The notes below the pieces were generated by a model. The model was not told the origin of the DNA, ran no database searches, and saw only the letters and a program-made list of their open reading frames with translations. From contig NZ_NNBP01000038.1 of NCBI RefSeq assembly GCF_002803155.1, positions 25,118 to 89,117 on the forward strand: 64,000 bases of DNA, read 5' to 3'. The position numbers were made by a program, and so were the translations under genes. How positions within the stretch are numbered: position 1 is the first letter of the stretch; each line of letters starts with the position of its first letter. Of this stretch, positions 16,492-25,033 are shown piece by piece. Source of the DNA: Streptomyces sp. CB02959 (GTDB taxonomy: Bacteria > Actinomycetota > Actinomycetes > Streptomycetales > Streptomycetaceae).

Positions 16492-17169
16492 TCAGAGGCA
16501 GTCCGGGTGGCCCCAACCACGCGGCCCCTTGGCCACCTTCGTGCCGGCCTCGTAGGCTCCGCGGCACGCGCCGCAGTGGCCGGGGAACTTCGCCTTGATG
16601 GTGGCGCCCTTCCCGGTGCGCCGGGCGGACCGAGCCGGTGCGCCCGCTCCGCCGCCGGGCCGTTGCAGCGCTTCGGCCCGAGGCCCCGGAACCGTCAGGT
16701 CCCCCCGGGACGTGCCGGCGGCCTGCTGGGTCACGGCGGCGGTGCTGGCCGCCTGGTCGGCGATGGCGTTCAACGGGTCGCCGTCGACCTGGTGCGCCGG
16801 CACGTAGCGGAACTCCACGGCGCGCCCGTCCAACAGCGCGTCGATGCGCACCACGAGCTCGCGGTTGGCGACCGGCTTCTTGGACGCCGTCAGCCAGCCG
16901 TTCCGCTTCCAGCCGGCGATCCACTTGGTCACCGCGTTCATCGCGTACTGGGAGTCCATGCGGATCTCCAGCGGCAGTGCGGCGTCCGTGGCTTCCAACA
17001 GCTCGGCCAGGGCGGTCAATTCGGCGACGTTGTTGGTTGCCGTCCCCAACGGGCCGGCCTCCCAGCGCGTGGGGTTCCCCTCGGCGTCGGCGGCGACCCA
17101 GGCCCAGGCGGCACGCCCGGGATTACCTTTGCTGGCCCCGTCACAGGCAGCGATGATGCGATCGGACAT
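16492..17169 (-). CDS. RNase HI with C-terminal Cys/His tail
   Basis: 225 residues. Residues 1-~145 are RNase HI: IIAACDGASKGNPGRAAWAW (first Asp), NNVAELTAL (Glu), RMDSQYAMNAV (second Asp) and HQVDGDPLNAIADQAA (last Asp), so all four metal-binding acids are present. It cuts RNA in RNA-DNA hybrids. A linker rich in Ala/Arg leads to a tail with HCGAC and GHPDC spaced like a small zinc ribbon, a known add-on in some actinobacterial RNase H proteins. ATG 17169 begins MSDRIIAA; a longer frame would run through the neighbouring operator. Confidence 0.85.
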   Translation of the reverse strand: MSDRIIAACDGASKGNPGRAAWAWVAADAEGNPTRWEAGPLGTATNNVAELTALAELLEATDAALPLEIRMDSQYAMNAVTKWIAGWKRNGWLTASKKPVANRELVVRIDALLDGRAVEFRYVPAHQVDGDPLNAIADQAASTAAVTQQAAGTSRGDLTVPGPRAEALQRPGGGAGAPARSARRTGKGATIKAKFPGHCGACRGAYEAGTKVAKGPRGWGHPDCL

Positions 17170-17220
17170 CCCCAGATCATGCCACGTCCGACGACGGCCG
17201 AGCCACGTCGCACCGCCATG

Positions 17221-17261
17221 CATAGACATTGTCTACCCGCCCCTGGTAGACAGTGTCTATG
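17221..17261. promoter_or_regulatory. Two TetR operators overlapping the start of the TetR gene
   Basis: Two perfect palindromes of the form TAGACA-N-TGTCTA (17223-17235 and 17248-17260) lie 12 bp apart and form a larger inverted repeat with only one mismatch over 16 bp arms. The second runs into the ATG at 17259, so it must overlap the transcription start. Confidence 0.75.
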
Positions 17262-17918
17262 CAGAGTGGGAATTCCCTTCGGGAGCGCTTGGTCGACGTC
17301 GGGGTGGAGCTCGTCCTGACGGAGGGCTCGACGTCGCTCGGACTGCGCGAGATCGCGCGCCGGGCAGGCGTGTCGCACGGGGCACCCCGTCGGTACTTCC
17401 CGACGCACCACGCGTTGCTCTCCGCGATCGCCCGCCGCGGCTTCGCGGACCTCGGCGCCGAGTTCACCGCCGCGCTCGCCGCCGCGACGACGCCGCGCGC
17501 CCAGTTGCAGGCCGTGGCCCGGGCCTACGTCGGGTACGCACTGGAACGGCGCGGCATGTTCGAGTTGATGTTCCGCCACGACCTGCTCGACAGCACGCAG
17601 CAAGGCTCCGACCCGCCCCGGCTGCGGGAGACGACCCTGCCGCTCTTCGAGCGCGTCGTCGCCCTCGTCGCCCAATGCAGAGCGGAACGGCACCGGGCAG
17701 CGGAAGAGCCGCCCACCGTCACGGCCGCCGCCCTGTGGTCCAACCTGCACGGCCTCGCACAGCTGTGGGCGTGGGGCAGCCTGCCACTCGTGCTCGAAGC
17801 CGAACCGCCCGGCGCCGCGCGACACGACGCCGGGCCGGAGCAGCCCGCCCCACTCGACGCACTCGACCCACTCCTCACGCGGGTGCTCGACGCGCACCTG
17901 GGTCCGGTGGGCCCGTGA
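17259..17918 (+). CDS. TetR-family regulator, probably leaderless mRNA
   Basis: 219 residues. The HTH reads STSLGLREIARRAGVSHGAPRRYFPTHHALLSAIARRGF. The only good start, ATG 17259, is fused to the operator pair and has no ribosome binding site, so a leaderless transcript is likely. It forms a GTGA-overlapping operon with an MFS exporter, the classic TetR-autoregulated efflux arrangement. The C-terminal half resembles the TetR_C group with LRETTLPLFERVVALVAQ. The ligand is unknown. Confidence 0.85.
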   Translation: MQSGNSLRERLVDVGVELVLTEGSTSLGLREIARRAGVSHGAPRRYFPTHHALLSAIARRGFADLGAEFTAALAAATTPRAQLQAVARAYVGYALERRGMFELMFRHDLLDSTQQGSDPPRLRETTLPLFERVVALVAQCRAERHRAAEEPPTVTAAALWSNLHGLAQLWAWGSLPLVLEAEPPGAARHDAGPEQPAPLDALDPLLTRVLDAHLGPVGP

Positions 17919-19378
17919 CCGCTCCCTCGCGGCGACCCGTCGCACTGCTGGTCAGCGTCGCCGGAGCGATGCTCGTCGCGCTGGACGGGACGGTGCTGCT
18001 GGTGGCGCAACCCGGTCTGCGCCACGATCTCGGCGCGGACGTGGCACGGGTCCAGTGGACGAGCACCGGCTATCTGCTCGCGGTCGCCTCGCTCCTCGTC
18101 ATCGCCGGACGACTCGGTGACCGGTACGGGCACCAGCGCCTGCTCTTCACCGGGGTGCTCGGCTTCGGGGCCGCCTCGGCCGGGATCGCGCTCGCCCCGT
18201 CGATCGGCTGGGTCATCGGCCTGCGTGCCGCCCAGGGCGTGTTCGGCGCGCTGCTGCAACCAGCGACCCTCGCGTTGTTGCGGCTGACCTACCCACCGGA
18301 CCGACTCGGTGCGGCGGTCGCGCTCCGCACCAGCGCGATCGCCGTGGCCGCCGGCGCCGGTCCGGTCCTCGGCGGCGTCCTCGTCGTACACCTGGGCTGG
18401 CGTGCCGTGTTCTGGGCCAATGTGCCCGTGGCGGCGCTGATCGCCGCACTCGCGCTGACCGTCCGCCCGCCGGTGCCGCGTCCGGCGCGCGCTGCGCGGC
18501 TCGACCTCACCGGCGCGGCCCTCCTCGCGACCGTGCTCGCCCTCCTGGTCCACACGCTGACCGGCGTACCGGAGCACGGCTGGACCGCCGCACCGACGCT
18601 GTGCGGCCTCGCGGCCGTCGGGACCCTCACCGTCGTGCTCGTCCGACACGAACGCCGGATCGCGGACCCGGTCGTGCCGCGTGCCGTGGCGCGGTCCGTG
18701 CCGGTGACGGCGTCGATGGCACTCCTGCTCGCCGCCTCCGCCGGCCTGTTCGGCGCGCTGTTCACGGCCACGTTCGCCCTCCAGGACGTGCTGCGCCTCG
18801 ACCCGCTCACCAGCGGCCTGCGCGTCCTTCCGCTGACCGTGTTGATGGTCCTCGGCGCGCCCCTCGCCGGCGCGGCGCTGCGTCGCCACGGCCCGCGTCG
18901 CAGCGCGCTGGCCGGAACGGCCCTCCTCGCCGTCGGCGTCGCCGGGCTGTCCCGGCTCGACGCGACCAGCGCCTGGTGGGCCATGGGCGCGGCCTTCGCC
19001 GTGATGGGCGCGGGGTTCGCCACCGTGATGGTCACCGCCACGGGCACCGTGGTCGGTGACGCACCGCCCGGCTGTGCGGGGGTCGTCGGCGGACTGAAGC
19101 AGACGGCCGTGAACGTCGGCCCGACGCTCGGCATCGCCGTCGCCGCCAGTACGGCCGCAACACCGGCCCACGGCTCGACCGACAGCGCCGCCGCGTTCGC
19201 CGGAGCCATGAGCACCGCCCTGTTGCTCCTGGCCGGCTGCGCGGCTCTCGGCCTCCTCCCGGCGGCACTGCTACCCGGCCGCACCACCGACCGCGCGCAC
19301 CCCGAGACACCGGCCCGAGAAGGCGTTGCGGAAGGGGTCGCGTCCGCCGCCAAAGAGGCGTCGATCGCGACCAGTTGA
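17915..19378 (+). CDS. DHA2-family MFS drug exporter
   Basis: 487 residues, about 14 hydrophobic segments. TM1 carries LVALDGTVLLVAQPGLR, loop 2-3 carries GRLGDRYGHQRLLF (motif A) and TM5 carries a motif C-like GAGPVLGGVLVVHLGWRAVF. It should be a proton-driven exporter controlled by the TetR protein whose stop it overlaps. GTG 17915 is the start. The last ~30 residues are a charged cytoplasmic tail. Confidence 0.85.
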   Translation: MTAPSRRPVALLVSVAGAMLVALDGTVLLVAQPGLRHDLGADVARVQWTSTGYLLAVASLLVIAGRLGDRYGHQRLLFTGVLGFGAASAGIALAPSIGWVIGLRAAQGVFGALLQPATLALLRLTYPPDRLGAAVALRTSAIAVAAGAGPVLGGVLVVHLGWRAVFWANVPVAALIAALALTVRPPVPRPARAARLDLTGAALLATVLALLVHTLTGVPEHGWTAAPTLCGLAAVGTLTVVLVRHERRIADPVVPRAVARSVPVTASMALLLAASAGLFGALFTATFALQDVLRLDPLTSGLRVLPLTVLMVLGAPLAGAALRRHGPRRSALAGTALLAVGVAGLSRLDATSAWWAMGAAFAVMGAGFATVMVTATGTVVGDAPPGCAGVVGGLKQTAVNVGPTLGIAVAASTAATPAHGSTDSAAAFAGAMSTALLLLAGCAALGLLPAALLPGRTTDRAHPETPAREGVAEGVASAAKEASIATS

Positions 19379-19446
19379 GCGTCAGCGGGGGCACCCGACC
19401 GCAGGACGGATGGCGCGGCGGGCGATACCGCGACCCGAACAAGGCC

Positions 19447-19481
19447 GTGGCCCGGGTACGCGGGGTGCGTACCCGGGCCAC
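19447..19481. terminator. Strong 15-bp hairpin between convergent genes
   Basis: GTGGCCCGGGTACGC and its exact complement GCGTACCCGGGCCAC enclose a 5-base loop. It lies between the MFS gene (+) and the SRPBCC gene (-) and can serve both. Confidence 0.8.
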
Positions 19482-19512
19482 GTGGCCGGGAGCCGCGGTG
19501 GCGGCGGTGGTG

Positions 19513-19932
19513 TCAGCCGGCGAGGGTCGCGTGGAGGGCGTCGAGGCCGTCGGCGTAGATCCCGGTGAACAGGTCGACGACCTCCTGCTCGGTCGCGTTG
19601 TCGGGGTTGAAGCGGCCGGACCACTGGACCTCGGCGACGTCGTCGCGGCCGGGGACCGCGTGGACGCGGAGGGTGGAGACGTACCCGTTGACCGGGAAGG
19701 GCGCCTGGAGGATGGCGTAGCTGTACTGGCGCTCGGTCTCGTTGAAGTCGACGAGGCGCTCGATGACGACCTCGCCCTCGGGGTTCTTGAGGCGGCGGAC
19801 GCGGCCGCCTTCGAGGGCGGTGCTCTCGGGGATGTAGGGCAGCCAGTCGGGCAGGGCGTCGAAGCCGCCGATGAGGCTCCACACCTTGTCGGGCGAGGCG
19901 GGGACGATGCGGCTGACGGAGGTGGAGGCCAT
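19513..19932 (-). CDS. SRPBCC (Bet v1/START-like) family protein
   Basis: 139 residues with the family plan: VSRIVPASPDKVWSLIGGFDALPDWLP at the start, GRVRRLKNPEGEVVIERL in the middle and FTGIYADGLDALHATL as the C-terminal helix. It resembles polyketide cyclase-like or stress-related small ligand-binding proteins. ATG 19932 has AGGAG about 8 bp upstream. It follows a broken aldo/keto reductase on the same strand and its frame runs on unbroken into that relic, so the two were probably one operon. Function unknown. Confidence 0.75.
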   Translation of the reverse strand: MASTSVSRIVPASPDKVWSLIGGFDALPDWLPYIPESTALEGGRVRRLKNPEGEVVIERLVDFNETERQYSYAILQAPFPVNGYVSTLRVHAVPGRDDVAEVQWSGRFNPDNATEQEVVDLFTGIYADGLDALHATLAG

Positions 19933-19976
19933 GATCGATTCTCCTGGATTGCGGTGCTGGGGTGGGGGCGTGCTGG

Positions 19977-20552
19977 TCAGGCGCCGTTGGGCAGCGGGGC
20001 GGCGAGGCTGACAAGGCCGGCGGCGCGCCTGCCAGAACGCGGCCGGGACGGTCTCGTGGAGGGCGGCGACGTCCTCGGCGATGCGGCTCGGGCGGGTGGC
20101 GCCGGGGATGACCGCGGCGGCCGCCGGGTGGGCGAGCGAGAACTGGAGGGCGGCGGCCTTGATGGAGACGCCGTGCTTCTCGGCCAGGGCCTTCAGGCGG
20201 GAGACCTTCTCCACGATCTCCGGCGGGGCCTGCTGGTACTCGAAGTGCGCGCCGCCGGCCAGGACGCCGGGCCGAGATCGCGGGCGCCCTCCTCCTTCTC
20301 GTCGAGGATGACGCGGCCGACCTTGGTGGACAGGACGTAGGCGTCGCGCGGCTTGGTGGCGAGGACTTCGCCGAGGCGGGACTCGGACAGGCCCGCGCCG
20401 TAGAAGGGGGCGGTGTCGAAGTAGCGGACGCCCTGGTCCCAGGCAGCCTCGACGGTGGCGGCGGCCTCCTCGTCGGGGATCGCGCGGAACATGTTGCCGA
20501 GGGGGGCGGTGCCGAAGCCGAGCCGGCCGGGAAGGATGTGCTTGAGGGACAT
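19977..20552 (-). pseudogene. Broken aldo/keto reductase (internal deletion and two frameshifts)
   Basis: The N-terminal part is intact: LGFGTAPLGNMFRAI, then AWDQGVRYFDTAPFYGAGLSESRLGEVL with the catalytic Asp and Tyr, and STKVGR. Near 20272 the frame shifts and the sequence jumps to a C-terminal part (GVSIKAAALQFSLAHP, IPGATRPSRIAEDV). The ~150 residues that normally lie between, including the Lys/His region, are absent. A second frameshift near 20035 separates VPAAFWQA from LVSLAAPLPNGA and its stop at 19977. The total is under 200 codons against the usual ~330. The parent was an aldose-dehydrogenase-type AKR. Confidence 0.8.
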
Positions 20553-20986
20553 GACGGTGCCTTGCCTTGTGATCGGTGCCGTGGTGCCGGGGTGTGGGGG
20601 CATCCCCGGCGGGCGGGGTAGAGGCATGAGTGGACGGATGCCTCGACGGGTCGGCGGCTGCGCGGGAGGGGCCGCGGCAGTGGATGCGCGGCGGCGCCCG
20701 GACGGAGCCGGAGGTGCGGCGCAAATAGATGCAGAAGCGCCTTACATGCAATGACAATAGTTGCAGACGCTTGCTAATGCAAGTGGCTGCCGCGGCGCCG
20801 GGCCCGTCCGGCCCGAGTGCCGGACCTGTGAGGCGCGGCGCCTTCCCGCCACCGACCCCACTGCGATCCGGGCAGGCCCGCAAGCCGCAGGCGGCCGCAC
20901 CATGACAGTCCGCCGTCCGACAGCCACCGAGGACGACCCCGCGGATATGCCGGGCCTCCGACTCAGAGGACGGCCGGGCCCCCGAC
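20553..20986. other. Gap of 434 bp with an operator-like palindrome
   Basis: No gene is supported. An AT-richer stretch at about 20720-20790 probably holds the promoter for the aldo/keto reductase relic and possibly a divergent start. It carries several TTGCA/TGCAA half-sites. Confidence 0.4.
20770..20783. promoter_or_regulatory. Palindrome CTTGC-N4-GCAAG
   Basis: A 5+5 bp palindrome within the AT-rich part of the gap, next to further TTGCA/TGCAA copies at 20745-20765. It resembles a MarR- or TetR-type site, but no regulator gene of that kind is adjacent. Confidence 0.35.
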
Positions 20987-21760
20987 TCAGGGGACGATCG
21001 TGGGAAGGAGGCCGCCGTCGACGCCGAGCGCCCGGCCCGTGGTCGCCGAGGCCTGCTCGGAAGCCACGTACGTGATCATGCTGGCCACCTCGTGGGGGCG
21101 GATCAGGCGTCGGAGCAGGGACGCGGCCGCACGGTTCTCGGCCAGGTAGCGCCGCTCCTGCTCGGCGGGGTCCAGGCCGGGGTAGAGCTCGTCGAACATG
21201 GCCAGCACGCCGTCGCTCATCGTCGGTCCGGAGAGCACGCAGTTCACCGTGACCCCGGTCCCGGCGACCTCCTGGGCCATGCCCCGGGAGACCGCCAGCT
21301 GCGCCGTCTTGGTCATCCCGTACTGGACCATGTCCGGCGGCGTCTGGACGCCCGCCTCACTGCTGACGAAGATCACGCGACCCCAGCCGCGGCCGACCAT
21401 CCGCGGCGCGTAGTGGCGGGCCAGGCGCACGCCGGAGAGCACGTTGACCTCGTAGAAGCGCAGCCAGTCCGCGTCGGGGATCTCGAAGACGGGCTTGGTC
21501 TCGAAGATGCCGGTGTTGTTGACCAGGATGTCGACGTCGGGCAGTTGCCGGATCAGCTCGGTCGTTCCTTCGGCGGTGCCGACGTCGGCGGCGATGCCGT
21601 GGCCGCCGATCCGCTTCGCCGTCTCGGCGACGCGGTCGGCGTTGCGGCCGTTGACCACGACGTCGGCACCGGCGGCGGCCAGGGCCTGCGCGGCCGCCGC
21701 GCCGATTCCCGCTGTCGACCCGGTGACCAGCGCGGTACGTCCCTTGAGATCGATCTGCAT
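20987..21760 (-). CDS. Short-chain dehydrogenase/reductase (classical SDR)
   Basis: 257 residues. The Rossmann loop is TALVTGSTAGIGAAAAQAL, then NNTGIF (NNAG-like), the catalytic Ser region VIFVSSEAG, and YGMTK giving the YxxxK pair. Near the C-terminus ASATTGRALGVDGGLLP is the usual SDR end. It oxidises or reduces an alcohol/ketone with NAD(P)(H); the substrate is unknown. ATG 21760 lies after a GGAGG-containing leader. It follows the 6-phosphogluconate dehydrogenase gene on the same strand with a 53-bp gap, so co-transcription is likely and a sugar-type substrate is possible. Confidence 0.85.
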   Translation of the reverse strand: MQIDLKGRTALVTGSTAGIGAAAAQALAAAGADVVVNGRNADRVAETAKRIGGHGIAADVGTAEGTTELIRQLPDVDILVNNTGIFETKPVFEIPDADWLRFYEVNVLSGVRLARHYAPRMVGRGWGRVIFVSSEAGVQTPPDMVQYGMTKTAQLAVSRGMAQEVAGTGVTVNCVLSGPTMSDGVLAMFDELYPGLDPAEQERRYLAENRAAASLLRRLIRPHEVASMITYVASEQASATTGRALGVDGGLLPTIVP

Positions 21761-21813
21761 CGCAGGAGCACCTCCCCATGGGTGGGTTGCGGCCCGCCGA
21801 CGGCAGGCCGCGG

Positions 21814-23268
21814 CTACGCGGCCCCGCCGTCCGTCCGCACCTCGGGACGGCCGGGCTCGGCCCAGCGGGTGTGGAAGGTGCCCGCTCGGTCGGTGCGGCG
21901 GTACGTGTGGGCGCCGAAGAAGTCGCGCTGCCCCTGGATCAGGGCGGCCGGCAGGTGCTCGCTGCGCAGGGTGTCGTAGAAGGCGAGCGCGGTGGAGAAC
22001 GCCGGCACGGGGATGCCCTGCCGGGCCGCGCTCGCCACGACCGTGCGCCAGGCCGTCTGGGCGTCGGAGACCTCCGCCGCGAACTGCTCCTCGGCGAGCA
22101 GGCCGACCAGGCTGGGGTTGGCGGCGTGGGCGGCGCGGATCCGGTCGAGGAACGCGGCGCGGATGATGCAGCCGCCGCGCCAGATCTTCGCCACCGCTCC
22201 GAGGTCGATGTCCCAGCCGAACTCGGCCGCGCCATCGCGGATCATGGTCCACCCCTGGTCGTAGGCGATGACCTTCGACGCGTAGAGGGCCTGCTCGACG
22301 TCCTGGGTGAAGCGGTCGGCCTCCTGCGGGCTCATCGCGTGCGGGGTGCCGCCGGGCAGCGGCCGGTAGACCTCGCGCAGCTCGGCCCGGGAGGAGGCGA
22401 CCCGGGCGAAGGTGGCCTGGGCGATGGCGGTGACCGGGGAGCCGAGGTCGAGGGCGGTCTGCACGGTCCAGCGCCCGGTGCCCTTCTGCTCCGCGGCGTC
22501 CCGGACGATGTCGACGAAGGGCTTGCCGGTGTCGGCGTCGGTGTGGGCGAGGACCTCGGCGGTGATCTCGATCAGGTAGGAGTCGAGGCGCCCCTGGTTC
22601 CAGCGCCTGAAGATCTCGGCGATCTCGGTGGGGGCGTACCCGCCGACCGCGCGCAGGAGGTGGTACGCCTCGGCGATGAGCTGCATGTCGGCGTACTCGA
22701 TGCCGTTGTGCACCATCTTCACGAAGTGGCCGGCGCCGTCGGTGCCGATATGGGTGCAACAGGGATCGCCGTCCACGTGGGCGCTGATCTTCTCCAGCAT
22801 GGGGCCGAGGACCGTGTAGGACTCGGCGGAGCCGCCGGGCATGATCGAGGGGCCGTGCAGCGCGCCCTCCTCACCTCCGGAGACGCCACTGCCGACGAAG
22901 TGGATGCCGCGCTCGCGCAGCGACTGCTCGCGGCGGCGGGTGTCGGCGAAGTGCGCGTTGCCGCCGTCGATGATCATGTCGCCCGGCTCCAGCAGTGGGG
23001 CGAACTCCTCGATGACCGCGTCGGTGGGCCGGCCGGCCTTCACCATCGTCAACAGCCGGCGCGGACGCTCCAGTGCGGCCACGAAGTCCTGCGGCGACTC
23101 CGCCGGGACGAACGTGCCCTCGTGGCCGAACTCCTCGACCAGGGCCCGGGTCCGGGCGGAGGTGCGGTTGTGCACCGCGACCGTGTAGCCGTTGCGGGCG
23201 AAGTTCCGCGCCAGGTTGCGGCCCATGACCGCCAGCCCTGTCACGCCGATCTGTGCCGATGCCTCCAT
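21814..23268 (-). CDS. gnd: 6-phosphogluconate dehydrogenase, decarboxylating
   Basis: 484 residues, the length of the long (NADP-type) family. It starts QIGVTGLAVMGRNLARNFARNGYTV, the typical GnD nucleotide loop. GSGVSGGEEGALHGPSIMPGG, HFVKMVHNGIEYADMQLI with the catalytic Lys/Asn, and KGTGRWT complete the substrate site. It converts 6-phosphogluconate to ribulose 5-phosphate, CO2 and NADPH in the pentose phosphate pathway. ATG 23268 has GAGGAAG about 8 bp upstream. Unexpected in an accessory region; it may supply NADPH, and a second copy elsewhere is possible. Confidence 0.95.
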   Translation of the reverse strand: MEASAQIGVTGLAVMGRNLARNFARNGYTVAVHNRTSARTRALVEEFGHEGTFVPAESPQDFVAALERPRRLLTMVKAGRPTDAVIEEFAPLLEPGDMIIDGGNAHFADTRRREQSLRERGIHFVGSGVSGGEEGALHGPSIMPGGSAESYTVLGPMLEKISAHVDGDPCCTHIGTDGAGHFVKMVHNGIEYADMQLIAEAYHLLRAVGGYAPTEIAEIFRRWNQGRLDSYLIEITAEVLAHTDADTGKPFVDIVRDAAEQKGTGRWTVQTALDLGSPVTAIAQATFARVASSRAELREVYRPLPGGTPHAMSPQEADRFTQDVEQALYASKVIAYDQGWTMIRDGAAEFGWDIDLGAVAKIWRGGCIIRAAFLDRIRAAHAANPSLVGLLAEEQFAAEVSDAQTAWRTVVASAARQGIPVPAFSTALAFYDTLRSEHLPAALIQGQRDFFGAHTYRRTDRAGTFHTRWAEPGRPEVRTDGGAA

Positions 23269-23414
23269 GGCAGCGCTTCCTCCCTCGGACCCTCCGGAAT
23301 GCGTGCGGACAGGCACCGCGGCCGTCCGGGCCGGGCGTTCAGGTCCATCGGCGCGCTCCACGCACGCGAACGAGCGCCTTGGGCGCCCGGAATAAAGGAT
23401 CGCCAGCGGACCGT

Positions 23415-23610
23415 GGGGCCGCGCGGTGTGTTGGCCCGTTCGGATGAACTCCGCCACCTCGTCCGGCACTTCGTACGCCTCCGGGAAGCAGCCCATGCGC
23501 CGGTACGACCCGGCGGGCGAGCCGGTGCTCGTCGGAGTCCGTGGCCATCTCCGCCCAGGCCCGCTCCTCCTCGGACGGCGTGCAGAACACATGCCGGCCC
23601 CACCGGACGC
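23415..23610 (-). pseudogene. Possible N-terminal fragment of a Tn3-type transposase (DUF4158-like)
   Basis: Reading across two minus-strand frames gives SEEERAWAEMATDSDEHRLA and then RMGCFPEAYEVPDEVAEFIR. The second piece resembles the FP...EVP..VVEFV pattern of the DUF4158 N-terminal domain of Tn3-family transposases. The rest of a transposase is absent. The assignment is from pattern memory over about 50 residues and is weak. Confidence 0.3.
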
Positions 23611-23735
23611 GCCGCACGCGCCCGCGCGGGGTCATCGCGGCGGCGTCGCCGGGAGAGGATCGGAACAGCGGAACCTGGGACGGAGCCGAGTCCCTGGCGG
23701 CGGCGACAGGGACCAACGCTCAGGACTTCAAGGGC

Positions 23736-23771
23736 GTCCCAAGGCGGTTTGTCGGCTCGCCTTGGCGGGAC
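23736..23771 (-). terminator. Hairpin after the protease gene
   Basis: CCAAGGCG and CGCCTTGG pair perfectly, extended by GTCCC/GGGAC with a small bulge, 15 bp beyond the stop of the minus-strand protease gene. Confidence 0.55.
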
Positions 23772-23786
23772 CCCTTCGTCGCTTCG

Positions 23787-24686
23787 TCAGCCCAACGCGC
23801 CGACGAGTGCGGGCACATCGGCGAACGCGGCGTCGGCCGGCTGCCCGCAGACCTTGCCCGCGGTCTCCCCGGCGAAGCTGAACACCCCGACCAGTTCCGG
23901 GCCGCGTCGCCCCCAGACGACCAGGGGACTGCCGCTGTCCCCGAAGCACATGGTGGTCCGGCCACCGGCCAGATCGCGGGCGCAGAACATCGATGCCTCA
24001 TCGACCACCGCCGGGGTCTGGGCGGCGCACTGGGCGTGGGTCCGGACGGTCAGGTCGCCGCGGCGCAGCACATCGCCGCGGATCTCCTTGCCTGGCCGGG
24101 ACGGGTCCGGTGCGGCCGTGGTGCCGTGACTGAAGATCGACACGGGGGTGCCGGGGGCCGGCCGGTGCTGGGCGAGGGGAAGCGGTGCGACGTCGCGCAC
24201 CGGTGCGGTGAGCCGGATCTCGGCCAGGTCGTAGGCGGCCGACGACAGCTCCGGGGCCCGGGGGTCGGCGGGGGAGGGGAGCAGTTCGTACCGCGGGTGG
24301 AGGGTGACGCCGCCGATGTCGCGCACGGTGCCGGGGTCCTGGGAGAGCACCGAGGAACCGATGTGCACCTCCGCCTTCCGGAAGTCCACGCCGTCGAGAC
24401 AGTGCGCGGCGGTGAGCACCCGGTCCGGGGCGACGAGTGCCCCGCCGCACGAGGCGCGGTTGAGCAGGGGCGCGTCGCCCTTGATCGCCAGTGTCGCCAG
24501 CCAGGGAGCCGCACCCCGCTGCGGCAGCTGTGTGCCGCCCGACATGGCCTGTGCCGGGCCGGCCGTGCCCAGGACCGCGGCCACGCCGACCATGGCCGCG
24601 CCGACCGCCGCCCCGGCCCGTGCCCGCCGGGCCGTCCGCCGCCGGCGACCCGCCGCGCCCTCCGCACGTACCACTTCGCTGTTCAT
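23787..24686 (-). CDS. Secreted trypsin-like serine protease
   Basis: 299 residues. A basic N-terminus (RRRRTARRARAG) and hydrophobic core ending AGPAQA form a signal peptide with likely cleavage after AQA near residue 48; the twin-Arg run could suit Tat or Sec export. The S1 triad is complete: LTAAHC (His), AAYDLAEIRL (Asp) and CFGDSGSPLVV (Ser). VCGQPADAAFADVPALVG is the closing helix. It should cut peptide bonds outside the cell. GGGAG precedes ATG 24686 by 4-5 bp. Confidence 0.9.
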   Translation of the reverse strand: MNSEVVRAEGAAGRRRRTARRARAGAAVGAAMVGVAAVLGTAGPAQAMSGGTQLPQRGAAPWLATLAIKGDAPLLNRASCGGALVAPDRVLTAAHCLDGVDFRKAEVHIGSSVLSQDPGTVRDIGGVTLHPRYELLPSPADPRAPELSSAAYDLAEIRLTAPVRDVAPLPLAQHRPAPGTPVSIFSHGTTAAPDPSRPGKEIRGDVLRRGDLTVRTHAQCAAQTPAVVDEASMFCARDLAGGRTTMCFGDSGSPLVVWGRRGPELVGVFSFAGETAGKVCGQPADAAFADVPALVGALG

Positions 24687-24978
24687 GTCGCTCCCGTACT
24701 CGGCTGTGCCGGATCGATCTCTGCTGAACGTCGATGTCCGAACGTAGTGGCGGGAGTTGGCGGTCGTCGTCAGACCACGGTCGCGTCCGCCGTCATCCTG
24801 CGGACGCACCGACCCTGACCTTTCTCAGGGTGGGTCCCGGGCTCGTCCCGCCCGGCCGCTGGGCGCAGGTGCGGATGTCGCCCGGCAGGGCGACCCGGCG
24901 ATCGTCACCGTCCGCAAAGCGGCCCGCGGCAGGCCGCTTGCGGGCGCCGAGAAGTAAGAGGTAAAAGCATTCGGCATT

Positions 24979-24997
24979 TGCCTAACAGCTTTAGGCA
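24979..24997. promoter_or_regulatory. Operator-like inverted repeat before TetR gene
   Basis: TGCCTAA and TTAGGCA are separated by 5 bp, with another half-site-like TTCAGGCA near 25011. It lies 37 bp before the TetR start in an AT-rich stretch, so autoregulation is likely. Confidence 0.6.
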
Positions 24998-25033
24998 TGC
25001 GCATAATCACTTCAGGCAAGCGAAGGGGAAGAC

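Larger units (their letters stand above)
23269..23786. other. Gap of 518 bp with a possible transposase remnant
   Basis: No intact gene. The part at 23415-23610 holds a degraded coding segment (separate entry), and a terminator-like hairpin lies at 23736-23771. Nothing else is recognisable. Confidence 0.4.
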
